Shown: piece by piece, positions 11,477 through 23,224 of the stretch
Layout: every line of letters starts with the position of its first letter
Numbering within the stretch: the first letter of the stretch is position 1
Assembly (NCBI GenBank): GCA_012064385.1
Contig: QRDG01001525.1
Location: forward strand, 1,488,001-1,552,000
Direction of reading: 5' to 3'
Origin: Puccinellia tenuiflora
Taxonomy: Eukaryota > Streptophyta > Magnoliopsida > Poales > Poaceae
Length of the DNA: 64,000 nt
Made by a program: the position numbers and the translations under genes
Notes under the pieces: generated by a model
What the model was told of the DNA's origin: nothing
Databases searched by the model: none
Seen by the model: only the letters and a program-made list of their open reading frames with translations

Positions 11477-11909
11477 AGAAGACAGAGGACTCCTCTATGC
11501 ACGAGCTTCTCGAAGATGTCGTTGGGCAGTGACCTATGACATCTTTGAGGGGCTCGGCATAGAAGCGTTCTCTCAGTGCTAAGAGGGTTCATACTGTAGT
11601 CAAGCTAGCCGTAAAGCGAAGACAGATGACTCCTCTATGCACGAGCTTCTCGAAGATGTTGTTGGGCAGTGACCTATGACATCTTTGAGGGGCTCGACAT
11701 AGAAGCGTTCTCTCAGTGCTAAGAGGGTTCATACTGTAGTCAAGCTAGCCGGAAAGCGAAGACAGAGGACTCCTCTATGCACGAGCTTCTCGAAGATGTC
11801 GTTGGGCAGTGACCTATGACATCTTCGAGGGGCTCGGCATAGAAGCGTTCTCTTAGTGCTAAGAGGATTCATACTGTAGTCAAGCTAGTCCGGAAGGCAA
11901 AGACAGAGG
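11477..11909. repeat. Three tandem 140-bp copies
   Basis: Units begin 'gaagacagaggactcctcta' near 11479, 11619 and 11759, with a partial fourth at 11901. They are nearly identical. They lie about 80 bp beyond the transposase stop, in its 3' region. Possible functions (transposase-binding array, transcript end) are guesses. Confidence 0.85.
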
Positions 11910-11990
11910 ACATCATTCAGATTGCCTGCATACATCCAACGGTGCAGTTACATAAAAGGATTAATACATTATTACACATCACCAACATCC

Positions 11991-14900
11991 CTATCTAGTG
12001 TTTGGGTTTTTTCTGCGCCGTAACCATGGAGCATCTTCATTAATTAACAGGAGACTTGGGTCATCCTTCACTGCGAAGGGCGGAATTTCATGAAACTTAT
12101 CATAATCTTCTGACATGTCTGTCTTGTCCTCCACTCCCACGATGTTTCTTTTACCTGAAAGAACTATGTGGCGCTTTGGCTTATCGTCTGATGTATTCTT
12201 TTGCTTGTTTTTTCTCGATTTGGTAGACATGTACTTCACAAAGAAAACCTGATACATGTCAACTGTATCTATAATTTTTGATTGATCCATGCTAGTTTTG
12301 TGATGTTGTCACATGTTTCTACTATCTTATTACATCATTTTTATGCATTTTGTCGGACTAACCTATTGACAAGATGCCTAGTGCCAGTTTCCTGTTTTTG
12401 CTGTCTTTTGTTTCAGAAACTTACCACAGGAAATATTCTCGGAATGTGCTGAAAATTTACGAGGATTTTTTATTCGCCAAGACGGAGTTTCAGTCCAGAG
12501 GGCAGCCCTGGGGCCACCCACAGGGCAGGGACGACCCCCAGCCGCGGCCTGCCCTAGGGCGGCGGGTGGAACCCGCCCCTGCTCCTGGTGGGTCCCCTCG
12601 GCCCCCTCCGACGCCTATAAAATCAAATTAATCCAAAAAACGTGGAGGCGGCCATTATTTTCCAGAGAAGTCACCCCGATGCGCCGCCACCATAAACCCT
12701 AGTTCGAGGGTGATTCTGAAGCTGATCTCGGCACCCTATCGGAGGGGAGATCGATCCCGGAGGACTCTTCATCACCATGCCTTCCTCCGGGATGATTTGT
12801 GAGCAGTCCCACCTTAGACTACGGGTCCATGGCAGTAGCTAGATGGTAGTCTCTCTCCCTTCTGCTTCATGTATTATGATCTTGTGAGCTGCCTAACATG
12901 ATCAAGATCGATTATTGTAATGCTATGTGATGTGTTTGCTGGGATCTGATGGATTATGAAGTTATGATCAGATTGTGCATGATTCTTATATGTTGATTTA
13001 TGTTCTTGCATGCCCTCCGATGTGCGTAGTTACTTTGGCCAAGTGATTGTGTGTATCTCCAAGAGAGAGTATTTATGCTAGATAGTGGGTTCATGCCCCC
13101 TTTTGTTCCTAGGCACGAGTGACAGAAACGTCTAAGGGCGAGGGTGTGCTGTTGCTACTAAGGGTAAAACAGCGGTGTTAATGTCTCTTTTGATATTAGT
13201 ATTGCTTACTTCATGCGCTTTACTTCATGCAAATATCTGTTGCTTGCAACTTAATACCGTTGGGTGACAGGCTGGATAGCGATCCCACGACGGACTTTTT
13301 AGACAAAGACGCAGTTGGACTCAACGGTCTTTGTTCATTGTTGTGATGCCTACATAAATATTACCATATTCTCTATGTCATAGCTAGATTAAGTTTGTGT
13401 TATAATATTATCAATTGCCTAGCTGTAATTTGTTTACCCATCATATGAGTGTTTTATTTATTTGAGAGACTCCACTAGTGAACCCATGGCCCCCGGTCCA
13501 TCTTTTTACATTGATTGCAACCTTTATTCATCACTATTCATCATCATTACTCCTCTGGTCCACTTTCATATTTTCATCTATTTCACTATACAATTAATCG
13601 CTTTGTTTTCTGCGAGACCGGAAAGATTGACAACCTTTCCGCCGTTGGGGGCAAAGTAATTGGTTGAGTGTGTGCAGGTCCACGTCTATTGAAGATTAAG
13701 CGCCAAAGATCTTCAACATTCACTTTGTTGTTGATTTCAATGTCCTACTGGTTCGATAAACCTCGGTTCATTAACGAGGGAAAACTGCTACTTACTACAT
13801 CCACGCCTTCGCTTGGGGCACAACCCAACGCTACCATCACCGATCATCAAAACCTGAGCCACAACATTGACTAAGACGAATGGTTCGTCTAAGTACGCAA
13901 GATTGTTGAGGTCCACTGTTATTATTCCGTACTGCTCGTCTACCTTTAACCCGCCTGGTGTCAGCTTGACCCATCTGCACCGAAACACAGGGACCTTAAA
14001 AGTAGGTCCATAGTCAAGTTCCCATATCTCCTCTATTTAACCGTAGTATGTGTCCTTTGACCCATTGTTGTTTGTTGCATCAAAGCGGACACCACTGTTT
14101 TGGTTGGTGCTCTTTTTATCTTGGGCGAATGTGTAAAATGTATTCCCATTTATCTCGTACCCTTGGAAAGTCCATATAGTCGAAGGTGGTGAACTGGACA
14201 ACAAGTACAGCTGATCTTCAACAGTGTTGTTATTGTTTAGATGTGTTTGCAACCAACAGCCGAAAGTCTCCATGTATTCATGTCTAATCCAGGAGTCAGG
14301 TTTCCCTGGGTTGTTGAAGCATATAATATTCTTATGTTCCTCGATATACGGAGCCGCCAAGGTGGAATTCTGTAGAATTGTGTAGTGCGCTTGAGTGAAA
14401 GAATGCCCGTCCCTACATATTATTGATTTCCTTCCTAGAGTGCCTTTTCCACTCAGTCTCCCCTCATGCCGCGATTCAGGAAGACCAATCGACTTAATGT
14501 CGGGAATAAAGTCAACACAAAACTCAATGACCTCCTCTGTTCCATAGCCTTTGGAGATGCTTCCTTCTGGCCTAGCACGATTATGAACATATTTCTTCAA
14601 GACTCCCATGAACCTCTCAAAAGGAAACATATTGTGTAAAAATACAGGAATCTCTTCGACTAGGTGTACTAGGAGATGCATCATAATATTGAAGAAGGAT
14701 GGTGGGAACACCAACTCAAAAGTAACGAGACATTGAACCACATCCCTCTGTAACCTAGATAGAATTTCTGGATCGATTATCTTCTGAGAAATTGCATTGA
14801 GAAATGCACACATCTTCACAATGAGTAGTTGAACATTTTCCGGTAGAATCCCCCGCAATGCAACCGGAAGCAATTGAGTCATAAGCACGTGGAAGTCATG

Positions 14901-15250
14901 AGACTTTAGGTTTTGCAATTTTTTCTCGGCCATATTTATTATTCCCTTTATATTCGGCGAGAAGCCAGACGGGACCTTCATACTGCTCAGGACTTCAAAA
15001 AATATTTCCTTCTCTTCTTTGGTAAGAGTGTAGTTGGTAGGACTTAGACGTCCTTTATCCGTCTTCATTGGATGCAGGTCGTCTGGGTCTTTCATACGTT
15101 GCTGGTCCTGCCGTGCTTCTGGCGTATCTTTTGTCTTTCCATACACGCCCAAATGGCCTAGCAGGTTCACGCAAAGATTCTTCGTCACGTGCATCACGTC
15201 GATTGCAGAGCGTACCTCTAGGACTTTCCAATAGGAATCTCAGCTTGAGG
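11991..15250 (-). pseudogene. CACTA TNP2-type transposase, N-terminally truncated and split by a solo LTR
   Basis: Read on the minus strand from about 15240 to 13855, then from 12249 to 11991 after removal of the inserted LTR. Hallmarks are YWKVLEVRSAIDVMHVTKNL (about 15239-15180), the MYPFERFMGVLKKY-like stretch (MFPFERFMGVLKKYVHNRARP, near 14600) of the DUF4218-type region, and LNNLAYLDEPFVL near the C-terminus. TNP2/TNPD cuts and joins CACTA termini in the nucleus; the catalytic N-terminal half is not present here. Damage: missing 5' half, an in-frame TAA at 14037-14039 (probably from CAA), and the LTR insertion. The part after the LTR continues the frame exactly, through IVGVE and DAPWLRRR, to the stop at 11991. 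Confidence 0.88.
12250..13849 (+). mobile_element. Solo LTR of a Gypsy-like element (1600 bp, TSD AAACC)
   Basis: Begins TGATACATG and ends GATCATCA, and is flanked by the exact 5-bp duplication aaacc (12245-12249 and 13850-13854). Taking out the LTR and one aaacc rejoins the transposase frame. It has a TATA box (TATAAAA, 12616-12622) and a GC-rich block before it. No internal region or second LTR is present, so the rest was removed by recombination between LTRs. TGATAC...TCATCA ends recall large Triticeae Gypsy families, but the family is not assigned. Confidence 0.93.
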
Positions 15251-16144
15251 AGGAACAACGGCCGCATCCAACGGAGGAGCCCCTCCGCGGCCTCGGCCTC
15301 TCCCCCTCGACGAACCCTTCCCCGGCGGCATGAAACGACTCACGATCGCCGCGTAGGAGGATGGAAACGAACCCTCGCACTCACCAAGCTTAATCTCACG
15401 CGGTCTGTGGTGGAATAGAGCAGATCTGGAAGCAGGGTAGCAGTCTCGAATGGAGAGATCTGCGTCGGCAATACCTTTGCGGATCCAGCATAGGATGCTT
15501 CTCGAGGATGCCCGCTGCTTCACCGGAGATGACGGAATTGCCCACAACTGTCCAAAAAACTGCTCAACCACCTCGTCGTTTGACTCACCCTCACCGATAG
15601 CTGGGGACCCGAAAGTAGGGCCAGGGCAGTTCGAAACCTCCCGAGCCCCGCCAATGGCGAGCGGCGGAAACGCAACCGATCGCCCGGCCACAGGGGAGCC
15701 AAATCACTTGATCGATCCCAGCTCTGGAGACGTACCCTGATCCGCCCAACATGGACAGATCTCACCCTCCCGGATTGACGATCCAGGATGGAAGGAGATC
15801 GGATAGGGGGATCACCTGCCGAAATCGTCGAGGCGCATGATGAGGCGACCTCCGCATCCAGTAACTGATCCCGCGACCTCGACACAGTCGAGGGGCCGAC
15901 AATCGATGTGGAGGAATGGGTAGACCGAGCACAATTCCATGGGCGAGCGATCTGTGGGGAAGGGGAATGCGTCGCGAGAGTCGCCGCCATCGCCGTCGCG
16001 AGATTGTCCGCCCTGGACCTGGGCTGAGCGCCCTGACACGCCGTACGAGAGATGGTGACATGCCGGGGATGACCTTTTCCGCTTTTCCGCGGGCGTTGAG
16101 GTGGGCGAGGTCCAGCACGGTGGTGACGCCGGTGAGGACGCCGA
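15251..16144 (-). other. GC-rich gene-like fragment beside the transposase
   Basis: A minus-strand open frame (15691-15218) encodes about 157 residues with an Arg/Gly tract (GRGRGRGG) near its end; two further overlapping frames run upstream (15990-15520, 16196-15762). Its end overlaps the start of the retained transposase sequence in another frame. I do not recognise the product. A donor-like GCAG|GTGATC near 15815 would suit an exon. It may be a captured host gene piece, a 5' part of a CACTA gene, or chance in GC-rich DNA. Confidence 0.35.
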
Positions 16145-19100
16145 TGTAGCGCCCCGACCCCAGAACTATGCAGTGAAACGTTGTGTAACCGGTCATGCTA
16201 CATAATCGAGGGTTACTGGGTTTACCAATCCCAGGCCAAAACTCATTGGCAGGTGTGCTCGGAATGGATCATCGGCACACAACACCTCGATCATGCCATA
16301 AGCTCAGACATCGCTTTCACGTATAGTAAAGAGACCAAGACTGCGGAACAACTGGCACATCACAGACTCTATGACACAAGAGATCATAGTTCAACTCATA
16401 TATGAGAAAGATAGCAAAAGTCACAATCAGAGGTCACAGATCCATCATTACATCACGCGGAAGCAAATATAGTTGTCTAACAACAGGATCCAAGTTATGG
16501 CCTAAGAGGCCTACAATAACATATCCCAGCCAGCCTGTTCCGAGACGTCCCAAGCTGCCACCTGGGAACCCCAGACTACTCATCGATGTTAATAAAGAAC
16601 CCACCTTCCAGTTCGGTGACGTCCTCCTCTGAAACAAATAATAATCAACAAAGTAAGGCTGAGTACGACGTACCCGCAAGAATTAGTAGGGCGATATAGG
16701 CCCGATGCTGACGGAGGCTCTAATGCTGTATAATGTAGCTGGTTTTGCATAAAGCTAGTTTTCCATTTTAAAAGACATCAGGACCCTTTGCTTCGTCTAC
16801 TCAGAATGTTTTCCGAAAAGGGATAAGAGAGTAAACTTTCATCTGCGGTTCTCAACGAACCCTTTTGTAACCAGAAACACCTCATCTCCACCAAGGCACT
16901 CCCTCGAATCACCCTCGAGGAAATGAACCTTTTATCACACGTTGGATTGCAACCTCTAGTTGCCAATTCATTAATTAGGTTCAGGTTCTCTATGAGCTAA
17001 TCCGCCTTTCCCAAGAGTTCGTCCATAACCGCGGACACGGCTTTTCGAAAAGATTAAACCCTGCAGGGGTGTACTGTTTTTATCCATTGGTACCGTTCGA
17101 CCCCTTGCCTGTACAATTAGCTCTCTTCCGGGGAAAGCCGGCAGGGCGGGCGCGGTTAAACCTTTACCTCGCATGAGACTATCCAAGGGTCATCGTGACG
17201 ACAGGACAAGTTCAGTGCCTATTTCAACACCCTACCCCATCACCACTCCTATCACCACCATCGTCATCACATCATCATCATCATCACCATCATCACCGAC
17301 CACACACTCGCAAATGGAAAACGCAAACTAGAGGACCCTTGGATACGCCCGCACAAGTTATTCAGTTAGTAAGGGGCCCATACCCCCACCGATGGTAGCA
17401 CGCTCGGTTCTTGGTTCTAGCTAAAAGCACTCTCAGCCTAGGCGACAATAATGAGCCAAAATACCATCCCCGATGGCAACTCATCCAAGCCTTTTAACAA
17501 ATTAGTTAAGTACCGATCATAACCACCATGTCCAAATCATTCCATCAACATCAATATCATGGAATTAAATCACCGGACAACTAAGAATTTAACTAAGCAT
17601 GGCTAAGCATTGCTAAGCTTATAATACAACAATTATATCTTTGTCTCAGGTCAACACATCAACCCTAGGTTTCATAGGAGGGGAAGCATGTGATGGTTCA
17701 GGGAACAATGCATATCATAGGATTTCCTACTTGATCAAAAGTGACATTTGAATCGCATGCAATATTCTGGTGGAGAAAATAAGTTTATAAAACACTAGGA
17801 TGCTAGATGCCAAGAAGGTTAGGTTAGTTCTTGCCTTGCTGATAGTACTGGGCGCGTTGATCGTCGAGGTATTGTGGTGGAACCTCGACTCCTGAATCTA
17901 ACGAAACACAACAATAACAGGAAAACGAAATAAATAACACGAATAACGGGTGCAATGCACAATCATGATTAGATGGTCAAATTATGCACTGAAAACCTAT
18001 TGGGCATGTCCCACAAGTTAAATGGAACCCCTAAATTAAATATCACAATTAACGGGTCAAAACTCCATATTTAACTTAGTGAATTGCATTAGTATCCAAA
18101 ATGTCCAGTACTGAATTATGGGTCCTAAATGCATGAAAATGACATTATTAGATAGATATTGTCCTACTGATCATTTTGGTACTTCGTTTGCGATTTTCCG
18201 ATTAACGATGAAGAAATGGTGATTTAAACGGTTATGCAATTTAAATCATTTTAACCAATTCGAAAATGACATCAAAGTAAAAGTCATTTTCATACTGTGA
18301 AATTAACATGGCTAGATAGCATTTGTTTTGCTGGTCATTTTGGTATATCATTTGCAATTTTTGAATTAATATTCATCAAGTTATGATATTTTTAATAATT
18401 GATTTAATTCTGCCATTTTACCTATTTTTATTAAAAAGAACCAATATTACATCTAAAATTCTCTCAAATTACATAAACTTGTAGATCATTGTTCACTGAA
18501 CATTTTTAGAGCTTATTCATAATTTTTGGATGAGTAGAACTCAAGTTATGCAATTTCCAAAATTTGAATTAAATCTGCCATCTCTGTTTTTATTAATTAT
18601 AGGCAATTTATTTTGGTCAATTAATTCTACCAATGGCAATAAAAGATTGACATTTTCTTCCTGAGCATTTCGGTATATTGTTTGCATTTTTTGGACTTAT
18701 GGTTCAAAAGATATGCAATTTCAAAGTTCAAATCAATTTCTGCCTTTTACTAAATTTCAGAATTTGTGACCGAAACGTTTTTCACCCGAGGCGGGCTAGC
18801 CACAGAGGCTGATGGCCCGGGCCCATGCCACGCTGGCGAGCCACGTTGGCCAGCGGCCCACCTACAGGTTTGACCGAACGGGGGCGGCCAGGACCGGCGC
18901 GTGTGCGCGGTGGCCGGCGGCAAGCCGTGCACCGATCCGTCGGTGCGCGTCGATCCAGCCCTAACGGAGGCTCCGAGCGTGCTCTACGCATGGAGGCGAC
19001 CTAGGTGGCGGCGAGGCGTGACCAAAAGGTCACTGGAGGAGCGCCGGCGACGAGCCACGGCGGCGGCACGGTTTGGCTATCTGTGCTACGGCGAATCAGA

Positions 19101-19238
19101 GGGGAAGAGAGAGGAAGGAAAGGTCCGGGAGGACCGTGAGCTCACCCTGAGCGCGTGGGTGTGCTCGGCGGTGGCAGAGGAGGGCCGACGGCGACGGAAA
19201 CGTGGCGGCGGTCATCGGTCGGAGGTGGAGAAGGCGAG
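16145..19238. other. Unclassified repeat-like DNA, possible LTR
   Basis: Starts TGTAGCGCCCCGACC, an opening seen in some grass Gypsy LTRs, and runs about 3.1 kb to the border of the D-type LTR. It has no open frame with a known domain. It includes AT-rich stretches (17900-18780) and a GC-rich block (18780-19238). No matching second copy lies in the window, so its borders and class are uncertain. Confidence 0.35.
17233..17300. repeat. CAT/CAC microsatellite
   Basis: Imperfect run of CAT and CAC triplets (catcatcatcatcaccatca). It produces a poly-His-like short frame that is not a gene. Confidence 0.85.
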
Positions 19239-21350
19239 TGAAAGAACAACTATGCCCGAGATGTCGCCTAGAGGGGGGGGGGGAGGGGTGGTGAATAGGC
19301 GATTAAAACTTTTTCTATTTAGGGGCTTGATAATTGCGGAATAAAACTAGGTGTTTAAATTAACAAGCCAACAACCTAAAATTCTAGGTTTACCTAAGTG
19401 CACCAACAACCTATGCTAAACAAGGCAAGTAACAAGGTGATAGCAAGATATAGACTTCAAGCACGATGGCTATCACAATGTAAATTTGCATAAGTAAAAG
19501 CTCGGGTATGGAAATAACCGAGGCACGCGGAGACGAAGATTTATTCCCGAGTTCCTCCTTGTTAAGGGAGTACGTCTCGTTGGAGGGGTGTGAGCTCGCC
19601 ACAAAAGGCCTACTCAAGATGCCACAAAGGCCTCACCCTATTCTCCGATGAACCGCACCCAAAGGCTTGGTTCACCTTCCACTATCGGAATCCTTCGGGG
19701 CGGATTCCGGAGCCCTTTACAACTTCTCTTGGGGCACACACCCACAACTCAATTGGGGGCTCCCAAACTCGTGCCGAAGCTCCACAAGCCGAAGTCTTCG
19801 CGGCACCTCCAAACCGTCTAGGGTACACAATGCACCCAAGAGGCACAAAGCTCTTGGGAACACAATGCACCCAAGAGTAACAAGCTTCCAACCTTCAATC
19901 CCACGAATCACCGTGGGGAGCACAACCCGATGCAACAAATGCAAAAGGGGAAGAACACACCAAGTGGTCAAATTCTTCTCCCCAAAATCCAACCGAAGCA
20001 ACTAATGCTACGGAGGGATTTAGGAGGAAGAACGGAGGAGAAACACCAAGAACTCCAAAATCTAGATCCCACGAGTTCCCCTCACTTAGAGGAGATTTTG
20101 ATTGGTGGAGAGATGGATCTAGATCTCCTCTCTTGTTTCCCTAAATTTGGGCAAGAATCATCGGAGGGATTAGGAGGAATCGAGCTCTCAAAATGTTGGC
20201 AATGGAGGAGAGAGAGCTAGGGATGAGATCTACCCTGAAAATGGGGAAGAAAACCCTTTTATAGGTGGCTCCAAAAAAGAGCCGTTGGAGGAGAAAACAT
20301 TGGACAAAGAATGGAAAAAGAGTGCCCAGGCGGCCCGGCCTGGGGCCGGCCAGCACGCCGGCCAGGCCGGCCTGGAAACGATCGAGCGAAAAAAAAACGA
20401 AGACACGAAGCAGCGCTTGAGCCAGACAGCCCGGCTTGCCAACCCGGCCTTGGGCCGGCCGGGGAAGCAAGTGGGCCGGGCAGGTGGCCGAAGGGCCCGG
20501 CCTGCCCCCGGCCTCGGGCCGGCCACGCAGGAGAGCCAGGCCGGGGCACCACCCGAGCTGCCCGGTTTTGGGCCGGCCTCGGCCCGGCCAGGCCGGCAGC
20601 CTTTTTTTTTCTTTTTCCAATTTCTGTTTTTCTGAGAAATGAAAACCCCGAGATAAAACCGCAATAACTTTCGCATACGAACTCCGTTTTCGATAAACTT
20701 GGACTCGTTGAAATCGTCACAACGAGCACTACAAGAATATGTAGAGAAACATCATAGTCCAAGAATATATTATAAAGATAAATGGGGAAAGGTAAAAGCT
20801 CCCATTTGCAAATCGGAAAAGCAATAACTTTCACCCACGAACTCCGTTTTCGATAATCTTGGACTCGTTGGAATCGTCACAACGAGCACAACAAGATTAT
20901 GCAGAGAAACATCATAGTTCGAGAAAATATTATAAAACCAAATGGGTAAAGTTAAAAACTCTTTTCCGCAAACCGAAAATGCCGGAACTTTTGCAATTGA
21001 CGTCCGAATGAAATAAAACCAATTTTGTTGAAAAGATGACGACAAATGCTACCTTTGAAAATGGCAAACACGCAATGGAGATTTTGCAAAGAAGTGGAAG
21101 AGATAAATCTTCCGTACGGATAAACCGGCAAAATCTCCAATACCGAAACCGCAATAGAAGACGCATATGAAAACCGTTTTCGGTGAACTTGGCTTTGTCA
21201 TGACAAGCACGACAAGCACCAAGACCACACCACGATTCGAGACAAATAAGAACCAATAAAGATGAATGCATGGATGCAAAGGTTTGTGCTCTCTACGGCG
21301 ATACGATCACGATATTCGGTCGAGAGCCCCTCTTGATAGTACGGTTATCT
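19239..21350 (-). repeat. D-type LTR, reversed and cut by Copia-2
   Basis: Reverse-complement relative of the LTR at 60817-62970. It begins (plus strand) TGAAAGAACAAC and ggcctctag-type border sequence, and shares the TATA box (minus strand TATAAAA, 20257-20263), the GGCCGG-rich block (20320-20610) and the 'cgagagcccctcttgatagt' region at 21320. Homology stops at 21350 exactly where Copia-2 begins, so Copia-2 inserted into this LTR. Overlapping GC-rich frames at 20141-20834 are not genes. Confidence 0.85.
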
Positions 21351-23224
21351 TGATGGGGTCGCAACATAGAAAACAAAAATTTTCCTACGCAACAAGCGGA
21401 ATAAACCCCAAGGATCTAGACCTACTAGATGGAGGTAGCGAAGATGAGATCCAATCTCTTACCCTTGAAGATCAACAAACGTGTTTTGTCGGTGCAGGGG
21501 TTGGCTAGTCGATCCCCGCAACTAGACTCATCTAGTCGCGAGGAGATGTATTTCCTCGAAGTCCAATTCGATGAAGTGCCACGACGGGCAGCACCTCCGC
21601 GGTATCCACACGTACGGCTCGATGTAGATCTCCTCCTTCTTGATCCCGCAAGCAAGGTGGAGATGGCTAGATGGATCTCGGCACCACGACGGTTGTGGTG
21701 GCGTTGATGATGTTGATCTCCACGAGCATGGCTACGCCTAGCCAAGCACAAGAGGGAGAGGACCATGGCGCAGCAACCCTAGCAAGGAGAGGTGGTGCGG
21801 CAAGGTGGAGGTGGAGGAGCATGGCGCGGTAGCCCTCTGGGAGGGGTGGCGCAAGAGGAGAGGTGCGGCCAAGGGAGGGGGTGGCGGCTAGGGCAGGAGG
21901 GAGCACCAGGGGGTGCGGCAGCCCTCCCCCAGCCCCTCCTTATATAGGTGGCCAGGGGGGCTGCGCCCCTTGCCCTCTTAGGGCCGGCGGCAAGGGGGGA
22001 GGCTTGCCCCCCAAGCAACCCTCTAGGGTTTAGGCCGGCCCCCCCCCTTCTAGAAGCTTGGCCCGCATGGGCCATTGAGGGAGTGGTGCGGCTGGCCCAA
22101 TAGGCCAGCCCACTACCCCTTCATGCCTTGTGGGCCCCATACTCCTATGGGCCCCACTTCTAGACCCCTCTAGAACCTTCTAGAACTTTCCGGTACCCTA
22201 CCGAAATATTCCGGAACTTTTCCGATACCTCCGGAAACCACTTTCCTTATATGAATCTTATTCTCCGGACCACTCCGGAACTCCTCGTGATGTCCGGGAT
22301 CCTATCCGAGACTCCGAATCAATATTCATTCATTCCATCAATTATCTCATCGCTAACCCTAGCTACATCGGAGCGTTAAGTGTGTGACCCTACGGGTTCG
22401 AGAACATGCAGACATGATCATATCAATAATCAATAGCGGGACCGGGATGCCCATATTGACTCCCACATATTCAACGAAGTTCTTTATCGATTGAACCACG
22501 ATGCCGGAGATTCTTAATCTCATATACGATTCCCTTTGTCTCACCGATATTTAATTTGCCCGAGATTTGATCGTCGATATCTCTATATCTAGTTCTATCT
22601 CGTTACCTGGCAAATTCTCTTTACTCGTCCATAATATAGGATCTCCGTGATTAACACTTAACCACATGGTTGCAACCTTTCTGATGCTATATTACCGAGA
22701 GGGCCCAGAGATATCTTTTCCGTCACAAGGAAGGACAAATCCCAGTCTTGATTCATGTCACCCAACAAATACCATCGGAGATACCTGAAAGCCACCTTTA
22801 TAATCACCCTGTTACGAAGTGACGTTTGATGTCCACAAAGTACTCCTCCGGTAAACGGGAGTGACATAACCTCATGGTCTAAGGAAACTATACTTGGCAT
22901 ACAAAAAGTGTTGGCAAAAAAACTGTTGTGACACGATCAATTGCAACTCTTTATTATTTGGGTCTTGTCCATCACATCATTACTCCTAATGATATGACTC
23001 CGTTATCAAGTGACTATAACAAGTCCATGGTTAGGAAACTCTAACCATCTCTTGACTAACGAACTAGTCCAGTAGAGGCTTACTAGGGACACCTGGTGTT
23101 TATATTCCACACATGTATTATGTTTCCAGTTAATACAATTATAGCATGGATAATAAACTATTATCATAAACATGAATATGCTAATAAACCATTTTATTAT
23201 TGCCTCTAGGGCATATTCCCAACA
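21351..23224 (-). repeat. Copia-2 3' LTR (1874 bp)
   Basis: On the minus strand it begins TGTTGGGAATATGCC (at 23224) and ends in CA at 21351. It is complete and similar to the Copia-1 LTR, with TATATAA on the minus strand near 21940-21946. Confidence 0.93.

Larger units (their letters stand above)
10329..15250 (-). mobile_element. CACTA transposon body with TNP2 transposase
   Basis: Minus-strand CACTA DNA holding the C-terminal two thirds of a TNP2-type transposase (11991-15250) and, beyond its 3' end, a repeat-rich tail with 'ccgggactagag' inverted repeats (10440-10640, 11350-11392). The terminal CACTA motif itself is missing, apparently lost at the junction with Copia-1. It may belong to the same original element as 1084-2529 (transposase followed by Ulp1-like gene on one strand) or be a second CACTA end. 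Confidence 0.75.

Noticed and set aside
13466..13486. ctccactagtga as the missing second CACTA terminus
   Set aside because: It lies inside the solo Gypsy LTR, with no subterminal repeats or proper target site; chance match.
12250..13849. Mutator-type insertion with a 9-bp duplication (aaaacctga)
   Set aside because: The ends are not inverted repeats. TG...CA ends with a 5-bp duplication (aaacc) fit an LTR; the extra matching bases come from the TG start and neighbouring sequence.
17195..17398. His-rich short frame
   Set aside because: Translation of the CAT/CAC microsatellite.
20141..20834. Long overlapping frames in the reversed D-type LTR (and 61533-62117 in the other LTR)
   Set aside because: They arise from GGCCGG-rich repeats; all frames are open at once and the products are Gly/Pro/Arg/Ala-rich.
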